From Sphingomonas psychrolutea (GTDB taxonomy: Bacteria > Pseudomonadota > Alphaproteobacteria > Sphingomonadales > Sphingomonadaceae), in NCBI RefSeq assembly GCF_014636175.1, contig NZ_BMDW01000017.1, positions 22,110 to 86,109 of the forward strand: a DNA stretch of 64,000 bases. Direction: 5' to 3'. Below are positions 58,486-64,000 of the stretch, piece after piece. Numbering within the stretch: position 1 is the stretch's first letter; the number at the start of each line of letters is the position of its first letter. The notes beneath the pieces were generated by a model that was not told the origin of the DNA, ran no database searches, and worked only from the letters and a program-made list of their open reading frames with translations. Both the position numbers and the translations under genes were made by a program.

Positions 58486-59040
58486 TCAGTCGACCGGGCG
58501 AAGCTGCGACTGGAGCAGGGGACGATAACTGGACAAATCGGGCACATGCCAGTCGGGTTGCTTGCCCATGTCGTCGAAGCGGCGCAGTGTCACCGCATCG
58601 TCAAAAAACGGTTCAGCCTCGAACGCGCGGATTTCGTCGGCCGACATGGCGCCACCTTGCAGGGCCAAGCTGAGGGCCGAGGCGCGGCTGAGCCCCGCGA
58701 GATAGTCGGGATCGATCGCGCAGAGATAGCGCTTGGCCGCGACGTGGAGCCGCACCGGTTCGGTCACTGCGCGCGGGAAAAAGCCGCCAAGAAACGCCGA
58801 TCCGGCATTCTCATGCCGCGCGTCGATGCCGTGCGATTCGGCCGCGTTGCCGGCATCGTCGATGAATTGCCCGATGTCATGCAACAGGGCCGCGGCGATC
58901 AGCGCGTCCGAACAGCGATCGCGCCGCGCGAGCTGCGCAGTCTGTAACGCGTGCTGAACCTGCGTCGCGTCCTCGCCATAAGAAAGGCTACCAAATTGCT
59001 CGAATAGGTCGAAAATCCGGTCGATTACGTTCTCGGCCAT
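58486..59040 (-). CDS. HD-domain phosphonate oxygenase, PhnZ/TmpB-like
   Basis: A 184-residue HD-domain protein of the phosphonate-degradation-associated group, whose studied members are mixed-valent di-iron oxygenases that cleave the C-P bond of 1-hydroxyphosphonates (PhnZ, TmpB). Metal ligands can be assigned in TQVQHALQTA, ALLHDIGQF, ARHENAGSAFL and RLHVAAKRYLC. The group signatures LQGGAMSADEIRAFEAEPFFDDAVTLRRFDDMGK and YLAGLSRAS are clear. The normal 2-oxoglutarate partner that makes the hydroxylated substrate (PhnY or TmpA) is not in the window. It is transcribed toward the gntR gene and diverges from the phospholipase. GGGGAACC precedes the ATG at 59040. Confidence 0.85.
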   Translation of the reverse strand: MAENVIDRIFDLFEQFGSLSYGEDATQVQHALQTAQLARRDRCSDALIAAALLHDIGQFIDDAGNAAESHGIDARHENAGSAFLGGFFPRAVTEPVRLHVAAKRYLCAIDPDYLAGLSRASALSLALQGGAMSADEIRAFEAEPFFDDAVTLRRFDDMGKQPDWHVPDLSSYRPLLQSQLRPVD

Positions 59041-59103
59041 GGTTCCCCGCTGGTTTGCGCACCCGCCACCGCCCGCAATCGGCCGATGATGCTGATTTCC
59101 TGC

Positions 59104-59121
59104 TGTCGTAAGATTGTAGTG
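59104..59121 (+). promoter_or_regulatory. PHO-box-like sequence upstream of phospholipase C
   Basis: CTGTCGT-AAGA-TTGTAGT, matching 10 of 14 fixed positions of the PhoB consensus CTGTCAT-N4-CTGTCAT. It lies about 65-80 bp before the phospholipase start. The same arrangement, with the same 5-bp gap to the GntR operator, occurs upstream of the transporter. Confidence 0.4.
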
Positions 59122-59126
59122 TAAGT

Positions 59127-59138
59127 GGACTATACCAA
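59127..59138 (+). promoter_or_regulatory. GntR operator variant in the HD/phospholipase divergent promoter
   Basis: TGGACTATACCA, 10 of 12 identical to TGGTCTACACCA. It sits between the divergent HD oxygenase (start 59040) and phospholipase C (start 59186) genes, so one site could control both. Confidence 0.55.
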
Positions 59139-59185
59139 TTTTCGGCGAGCTAGCGCATTCGCGTCGCCAGGGAAAGGGCGAAGCC

Positions 59186-61327
59186 ATGGACGGGACGACG
59201 AGACGGCATTTTTTACGCGCGGCGAGTGCGGGCGCGGCCGGATCGATGCTGCCCGGTTTGATCGACCGCGCGCTCGCGATCCCGGCGAACCGGCGCACCG
59301 GATCGATCCGCGACGTCGAGCATATCGTGATCCACATGCAGGAGAACCGCTCGTTCGATCATTATCTCGGCATGTTGAACGGCGTCCGCGGCTTCGGCGA
59401 TCCGCGCCCGCTGCGCTTGCCCGGCGGCCGCAGCGTGTTCGCGCAGCCGTCGCACCAGCACCCCGACGGCTATGTCCTGCCGTTCCACGGCGATTCGAAG
59501 ACGACACGCTCGTTCAAGGTCGATGGTGCCGAACAGTCGCATCAGGAGAATGTGCATATCTTCAACCGCGGCCGCTATGATCGCTGGGGGCATAACGGGA
59601 CGCTCCACACGCGGATGCTGCACTATACGGCGAGCGATCTGCCATTCTATTACGCGCTCGCCGACGCCTTCACCGTGTGCGACGCCTATCATTGCTCGAC
59701 GCTGACGCAGACCTACCCCAACCGCTTGCACGTCTTCAGCGGCTGCAATGGCGGCGGCGGCGTCGGCGGCGACCCGGAGATGAGCAATTACGGCGAAGAC
59801 GAAACGCCGAGTGCTGACATGGCCGAAGACCATGCGCTGAGCGAGGGAGCCTATCGCTGGACCACGTATGCCGAGCGGCTCGAAGCGGCTGGGGTCAGCT
59901 GGAAAGTCTATCAGGAATACGACAATTTCGGCGACAATCTGCTGTCGGTGTTCCCGCCGTTTCGCCCGGCGCCCAAGGATTCGGCGCTCTATCGGCGCGG
60001 TCGATCCTGGGTTAGCGAGCATGAAGATGGCGCGGACCGCACGCGATCGGACGGCGAACAGCTTGTCGCCGCCTTCCGTCGCGATGTAGAGGCGGGCACG
60101 CTGCCGCAAGTCTCGTGGATCGTCACCGCCGCCGATCTGTCCGAGCACCCCACGGCCGAACCCGCCAAGGGCGAACACATCTCGGCCAAGCTGATCGAGG
60201 CGCTGGTCGACAATCCCGAGATGTTCGCCAAAACCGCATTCCTGTTGGTCTATGACGAGGCTGGGGGTTTTTACGATCACGCCCCGCCGCCGATCCCGCC
60301 GGTAGGCGCATATCGCGGGCACAGCACCGTGCCGATCGCCGGCGAGACCAAGGATTATGGTACGCGCGACGTGCTCGAGCCGGGCAAGCATCCGATCGGG
60401 CTCGGCATTCGCACGCCGGCGATCGTCGTCTCGCCGTGGAGCCGCGGCGGCTATGTCTGCTCGGAATTGTTCGATCATACCTCGGTGCTGCAGTTCGTCG
60501 AACAGCGCTTCGGCGTGCGCGAGCCCAATATCAGCGCGTGGCGGCGATCGGTCTGCGGCGATTTGACCTCGGTGTTTGACTTTGCCGATCCGGATCGCGC
60601 CGCGGCGCTCAAATTGCCGACCACCGACGATTTCGCCGAACGCGTCGCACAATCGCTGGCGGGGCCCGTCAACACGATCCCCGCGACGCAGACACAGGCC
60701 ACCCAAATGCCGGGCCAGCGCTTGCATCGCCCGCTGCCCTATGCGCTCGACGTGGTGGCCGGGGTGACGCCCGAGCGGCGGATGCGAATCGAGCTGATCA
60801 ATCGCGGCAGCGTCGGCGCAACCTTCACGATGCATGACAATCACGACGTGCAGGAACCGTGGCACTATACGATCGGCGCGGGCGATCGCTTCGCCAGCGA
60901 GCAGTGGCACGATGCCGGGGCAATCGACGGTTATGACCTGACGCTACGTGGGCCGAACGGGCTGTGGCAGCGCTTCGCAGGGTCGCTCGCCCGCGTCGCA
61001 CCGCCGGCCGAGGCACTGTTGGTTGCGCGGCCCACGGAGCGCGCGGTCGATCTGTTGCTGCGCAATGGCGGCACGGTGCCGCTGACCTTCACGATCGCGC
61101 TCGACCCCGCCTATCCGACGCAAAGTGCGCGGACGCGAACGGTCTCGGTCGCGCCGGGCAAGCAAGTCAGCGACCTGTGGCGGCTCGACGCGAGCGATAC
61201 CTGGTACGATCTGACCGTGACGCTGGTGGAGGACAGCGCGTTCCTGCGGCGCTTTGCGGGAAAGGTCGAGACCGGACACGCTGGCCGCACCGATCCCGGC
61301 ATCGGCGTCCTGCGCGTCACGGCATGA
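59186..61327 (+). CDS. Phosphocholine-specific phospholipase C, Tat-exported
   Basis: A 713-residue phospholipase C that splits phosphatidylcholine (or sphingomyelin) into diacylglycerol and phosphocholine. A Tat signal is evident (TTRRHFLRAASAGAAG, twin Arg). The catalytic phosphoesterase domain (about 40-500) has HIVIHMQENRSFDHYLGML, YALADAFTVCDAYHCSTLTQTYPNR (with the likely nucleophile Thr), WIVTAADLSEHP, DEAGGFYDHAPPP and VVSPWSRGGYV, typical of the AcpA/PLC superfamily. C-terminal DUF756-type beta domains follow (about 520-710). It is the first gene of an operon with the acid phosphatase (ATGA overlap). Confidence 0.94.
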   Translation: MDGTTRRHFLRAASAGAAGSMLPGLIDRALAIPANRRTGSIRDVEHIVIHMQENRSFDHYLGMLNGVRGFGDPRPLRLPGGRSVFAQPSHQHPDGYVLPFHGDSKTTRSFKVDGAEQSHQENVHIFNRGRYDRWGHNGTLHTRMLHYTASDLPFYYALADAFTVCDAYHCSTLTQTYPNRLHVFSGCNGGGGVGGDPEMSNYGEDETPSADMAEDHALSEGAYRWTTYAERLEAAGVSWKVYQEYDNFGDNLLSVFPPFRPAPKDSALYRRGRSWVSEHEDGADRTRSDGEQLVAAFRRDVEAGTLPQVSWIVTAADLSEHPTAEPAKGEHISAKLIEALVDNPEMFAKTAFLLVYDEAGGFYDHAPPPIPPVGAYRGHSTVPIAGETKDYGTRDVLEPGKHPIGLGIRTPAIVVSPWSRGGYVCSELFDHTSVLQFVEQRFGVREPNISAWRRSVCGDLTSVFDFADPDRAAALKLPTTDDFAERVAQSLAGPVNTIPATQTQATQMPGQRLHRPLPYALDVVAGVTPERRMRIELINRGSVGATFTMHDNHDVQEPWHYTIGAGDRFASEQWHDAGAIDGYDLTLRGPNGLWQRFAGSLARVAPPAEALLVARPTERAVDLLLRNGGTVPLTFTIALDPAYPTQSARTRTVSVAPGKQVSDLWRLDASDTWYDLTVTLVEDSAFLRRFAGKVETGHAGRTDPGIGVLRVTA

Positions 61328-62091
61328 CGCTGCCGCGCCGCATGCTGCTGCTCGCCGCCTTGCTGACGCTGGGGGCGGTGGGCCAGGCCGAGGATGAAGG
61401 TCCCTACGTCGCGCCCGATCGCATGCCCGACGGCGTGGCGATCCTGCCGCCGCCGCCCATTCCGGGCAGCGCCGCCGCGCGGGCCGACCGCGCGATCTTC
61501 GACGCCACGCGCAGTCTGCGCGGCACGCCGCGCTGGCGCATCGCGACCGAGGATGTCGGCAACGCGCCGCTCGACCGCTTTGCGTGCGCGCTGGGCGTCA
61601 CGCTCACGCCTGCACGCGCGCCCGCGCTGGCGCGGTTGCTCGACCGGGCTGGGACGGGCGATCTCGTGAACCGAGTCAAAGCGCAGTACCGCACGCGGCG
61701 CCCGTATCTCGACACCGATGCGCCGATTTGCGAGCCCAAGACCGCGCACCTTGCGCAAAACGGCGATTATCCCTCGGGGCACGCCGCCAATGGCTGGCTC
61801 GAGGGGCTGATCCTGGCCGAATTGATGCCCGCGCGCGCGACCGCGATCCTCGCCCGCGCCCGCGCCTATGGCGAGAGCCGCGCGGTGTGCGGCGCGCATT
61901 CGCTTAGCGCGGTGCAGGCCGGCTGGATGGCGGGATCGGTGATGTTTCCGCAGATCAACGCCAGCCCGGCTTTTCAGCACGACATGGCGGCGGCACGGCG
62001 CGAACTGGTGTCGATCGGCGCGCGCGCGGGCGCGCCCGATTCGGGACAATGCCAAGCCGAACACGCGGCGCTCGCTGCGCGGCCGTGGTGA
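61324..62091 (+). CDS. Class A nonspecific acid phosphatase (PAP2 family)
   Basis: A 255-residue periplasmic PAP2-family phosphatase, presumably removing phosphate from phosphocholine and other esters. A signal peptide (1-22, ending GQAE) is present. The family motif K-x6-RP is KAQYRTRRP, and PSGH is YPSGHAANGW. The third motif SRxxxxxHxxxD is SRAVCGAHSLSA: H192 is kept, but the last Asp is A196. Four cysteines suggest disulfides (ACAL, PICEP, AVCGA, GQCQA). It is coupled to the phospholipase gene by a 4-bp overlap. Confidence 0.9.
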   Translation: MTLPRRMLLLAALLTLGAVGQAEDEGPYVAPDRMPDGVAILPPPPIPGSAAARADRAIFDATRSLRGTPRWRIATEDVGNAPLDRFACALGVTLTPARAPALARLLDRAGTGDLVNRVKAQYRTRRPYLDTDAPICEPKTAHLAQNGDYPSGHAANGWLEGLILAELMPARATAILARARAYGESRAVCGAHSLSAVQAGWMAGSVMFPQINASPAFQHDMAAARRELVSIGARAGAPDSGQCQAEHAALAARPW

Positions 62092-62107
62092 CGTGACCGC
62101 ACGCCCG

Positions 62108-62125
62108 CTGTCACGAAACTGCCTT
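62108..62125 (+). promoter_or_regulatory. PHO-box-like sequence upstream of the transporter gene
   Basis: CTGTCAC-GAAA-CTGCCTT, 11 of 14 fixed positions of CTGTCAT-N4-CTGTCAT, 59 bp before the transporter start. Immediately downstream (5 bp) lies the GntR operator. Confidence 0.5.
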
Positions 62126-62130
62126 TACGC

Positions 62131-62142
62131 TGGTCCACACCA
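62131..62142 (+). promoter_or_regulatory. GntR operator TGGTCCACACCA upstream of the transporter gene
   Basis: TGGTCCACACCA differs by one base from the core of the gntR operator (TGGTCTACACCA) and lies 24 bp upstream of the transporter start, where a bound repressor would cover the promoter. Confidence 0.65.
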
Positions 62143-62166
62143 GTCCCACCACATCGCAGGATTTTC

Positions 62167-63462
62167 ATGCCCTCCGCACAACCCAAAGCCGGTGCCACCC
62201 CGCAGCTGACGCTCCTGCTCGGCGGGCTGGCCGCGTTCGGTGCCTATTTCGCAATGTATGCCTTTCGCAAGCCGTTCGCGGCGGCGACCTTTGGCGATGT
62301 CGACGGCTGGCATTTCGCGATCGACTATAAGACCGCGCTGCTGATCGCGCAGGTGTTCGGTTATGCGCTGTCCAAGCTGATCGGGGTGCGCGTGATCGCC
62401 GAGTTCGGGCGGCAGGGCCGCGCGAAGCTCATTTTCGCGCTGATCGGCGCGTCATGGGTCGCGCTGGTGCTGTTCGCGCTGGTGCCGGCCCCGTGGAACG
62501 TCGCGTGCCTGTTCCTCAACGGGCTGCCGCTGGGCATGATCTGGGGGCTGGTGTTCAGCTATGTCGAGGGGCGCCGCGTGTCGGAGTTGCTCGGCGCGAT
62601 GTTGTGCGCGAGCTTCATCATTTCGTCGGGCGTGGTGAAATCCGTCGCGACGCTGTTTTTGCAAGCGGGCGTCACCGAAAGCTGGATGCCGGCGGTAACC
62701 GGCGCGGCGTTCTTGCCGGTGCTGCTGCTGTCGCTATGGTGGCTGGAGCGGATGCCGCTCCCCGATGCGCGCGACGAGGCTGAGCGTACCGTGCGTGTGC
62801 CGATGCTGCGCGCCGACCGAACGGCCTTCCTGCGCGCGCACGGCCTGTCACTTGTGTTGCTGGTCATGGGCTATGTCCTGCTGACGGCGATCCGCGATTT
62901 CCGTGACAATTTCGCCGCCGAACTGTGGACCGCGATGGGCTATGGCGGCGCAGCGGCGATGTTCTCGGCAAGCGAGCTTCCGGTCGCGGTGATCAGTCTG
63001 GCCGGTCTCGCCGCGTTGATGCTGGTGCGCGACAATATGCGCGCGCTGCTCGCGATGCACGGGATCATCATCCTCGGCGCGCTGTTTCTCGGGCTCTCGA
63101 CGCTGGCCTTCCAAGCCGGGCTGCTCGGGCCGCTGCCGTGGATGATTTTGGGCGGCGCGGGGCTGTATCTCGCTTATACCCCGTTCAATGCGATGTTGTT
63201 CGACCGGATGATCGCGGCGATCGGCAAGCCGGGCAATGCCGGGTTCCTGATCTACCTCGCCGATGCGTCGGGCTATGCCGGCAGCGTGGCGCTGCTACTG
63301 TTCCGCAGCCTGGTTGCCCCCAAGATGGATTGGCTGCGCTTTTTCATCGGCATTTCCTATGCGACGGCGGTGGCGGTCGGCGTGCTGACGCTGTTGTCCG
63401 CCGTCGGATTCGCAATGCGCAATCGCGCCGCACGCGCCGAGAGTCGGACGCCATCGCTGTGA
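62167..63462 (+). CDS. Major facilitator-like transporter (DUF5690 family)
   Basis: A 431-residue inner-membrane protein with about 12 hydrophobic helices. The N-terminal AFGAYFAMYAFRKPFAAATFG and YKTALLIAQVFGYALSKLIGVRVI are the DUF5690 signature within the major facilitator fold. The middle has a charged loop (LPDARDEAERTVRVPMLRADRTAF) separating the two halves. The RKPF motif resembles that of organophosphate:phosphate antiporters (GlpT/UhpT-type: YAxRxPF), so phosphocholine, phosphonate or similar uptake is plausible. It is the last gene of the phosphorus locus, with its own operator. Confidence 0.85.
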   Translation: MPSAQPKAGATPQLTLLLGGLAAFGAYFAMYAFRKPFAAATFGDVDGWHFAIDYKTALLIAQVFGYALSKLIGVRVIAEFGRQGRAKLIFALIGASWVALVLFALVPAPWNVACLFLNGLPLGMIWGLVFSYVEGRRVSELLGAMLCASFIISSGVVKSVATLFLQAGVTESWMPAVTGAAFLPVLLLSLWWLERMPLPDARDEAERTVRVPMLRADRTAFLRAHGLSLVLLVMGYVLLTAIRDFRDNFAAELWTAMGYGGAAAMFSASELPVAVISLAGLAALMLVRDNMRALLAMHGIIILGALFLGLSTLAFQAGLLGPLPWMILGGAGLYLAYTPFNAMLFDRMIAAIGKPGNAGFLIYLADASGYAGSVALLLFRSLVAPKMDWLRFFIGISYATAVAVGVLTLLSAVGFAMRNRAARAESRTPSL

Positions 63463-64000
63463 TCCACATCCGGCATTTCGGAGCTAATTCTCGCATTCGT
63501 CTGGTCTGAAGGCGTCGCGCAAACGACCGGTTTAGGTTCCCTCGCGACACTGCCCCGGTAGCGACGCAACCGAGGCGCTCCGGGGAAATCGGCTTGGACC
63601 CTGAACACGCATCGGACGCATGCAACACTCATTTGCAATTTTGACCTGCTGCCGGTCTCTGGTTGCCGCTGGATGAAAGGCGGGGGTCACGTCATTTTAG
63701 ATGCAGGCAAGGCCCAAAAGTTTTTGTCCATCCGGAATAACAAAAGGTACTGAGGCGCGGACGGTCTATGAAGTGAAAAACGTTCTCAACCAGATGATGC
63801 CCGAATATGCAAAGCTGCAGCGCCGGGGTTACCTGAAGGACACCGCCCAGAGCTCCGTGAATTTCCCCGCGAGAAAAATCGACGTTTCCGGCCCGGCAAA
63901 AAAGGGTTTGACCGAATCAAACACCGCCCCTAGGTGAATGTCACCGCAGCGACGGACCAGACGGTTCGCTTCTACGGTCACCAAATAGCCAGGCGCCAGG
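63463..64000. other. Low-GC edge region, possible partial gene
   Basis: This 538-bp stretch is clearly lower in GC than the rest. A plus-strand frame (63701-63937, 78 codons) and a minus-strand frame open to the window edge (about 63829-64000, ending in TAA) overlap each other; neither has a convincing ribosome-binding site or family motif. The minus frame (about 55 residues, LVTVEANRLVRRCGDIHLGA...) could be the end of a gene lying outside. It may be the border of an acquired region. Confidence 0.35.

Noticed and set aside
63701..63937. Possible 78-residue plus-strand gene
   Set aside because: Overlaps a competing minus-strand frame, lacks a ribosome-binding site and family similarity.

Overview
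The window looks like chromosome from a sphingomonad-type alphaproteobacterium (inference). It is GC-rich and carries a full-length CtrA with a CtrA-type box and GANTC sites at its own promoter. It also has three TonB-dependent receptors, class III-type PHA synthase genes, a bactofilin, and many short GC-rich palindromic repeats between genes. No rRNA, tRNA, CRISPR array, prophage or intact insertion sequence was found. Gene order is dense and mostly housekeeping, with accessory metabolism towards the right-hand end.

Layout. 1-5.7 kb: a DsbD-like disulfide reductase, then the ATP-grasp / alpha-E / transglutaminase-like trio. 5.8-9.8 kb: leucyl-transferase Bpt, threonine ammonia-lyase and a YtcJ-like amidohydrolase. 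10-19 kb: ctrA with its terminator and promoter sites, LysR-pirin-WrbA, a VanY-like peptidase, an RluA-family pseudouridine synthase, ArfB, free-methionine-sulfoxide reductase, an RcnB-like exported protein and an M28 peptidase. 19-25 kb: a universal stress protein, then the pyruvate dehydrogenase E2 (pdhC), a hotdog thioesterase and the E3 lpdA. 25-30 kb: a bactofilin and a self-sufficient CYP102-type P450-reductase fusion. 30-36 kb: storage-lipid functions, namely a wax ester synthase/DGAT overlapping a phasin gene, a lipase-like hydrolase, and a phaE-like/phaC/GNAT operon. 36-42 kb: a complete RND efflux operon. 42-51 kb: three TonB-dependent receptors and the glutathione-dependent formaldehyde dehydrogenase. 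51-57.5 kb: a DUF1275 membrane protein, a flavodoxin-fold oxidoreductase, a lone receiver, and a 1453-residue CheB-CheR-PAS-kinase-receiver-receiver-LuxR protein. 57.6-63.5 kb: a phosphorus-scavenging locus.

The most interesting system is the phosphorus locus. A PhnF-like GntR/UTRA repressor and a PhnZ/TmpB-like HD-domain phosphonate oxygenase lie next to a Tat-exported phosphocholine phospholipase C, a class A acid phosphatase and a DUF5690-like transporter. Three near-identical 12-bp operators resembling the published PhnF site lie upstream of the regulator, in the HD/phospholipase divergent promoter, and upstream of the transporter. The last two each sit exactly 5 bp downstream of a PHO-box-like sequence. 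This predicts joint control by PhoB (phosphate starvation) and the GntR protein (substrate) over release and uptake of phosphorus from choline phospholipids and phosphonates.

Other points of note: the giant hybrid kinase carrying its own DNA-binding output; an RND pump whose switch loop is nine glycines; a transglutaminase-like protein lacking its catalytic cysteine; and palindromic repeats that have become coding sequence in pdhC and at the end of the ATP-grasp gene.
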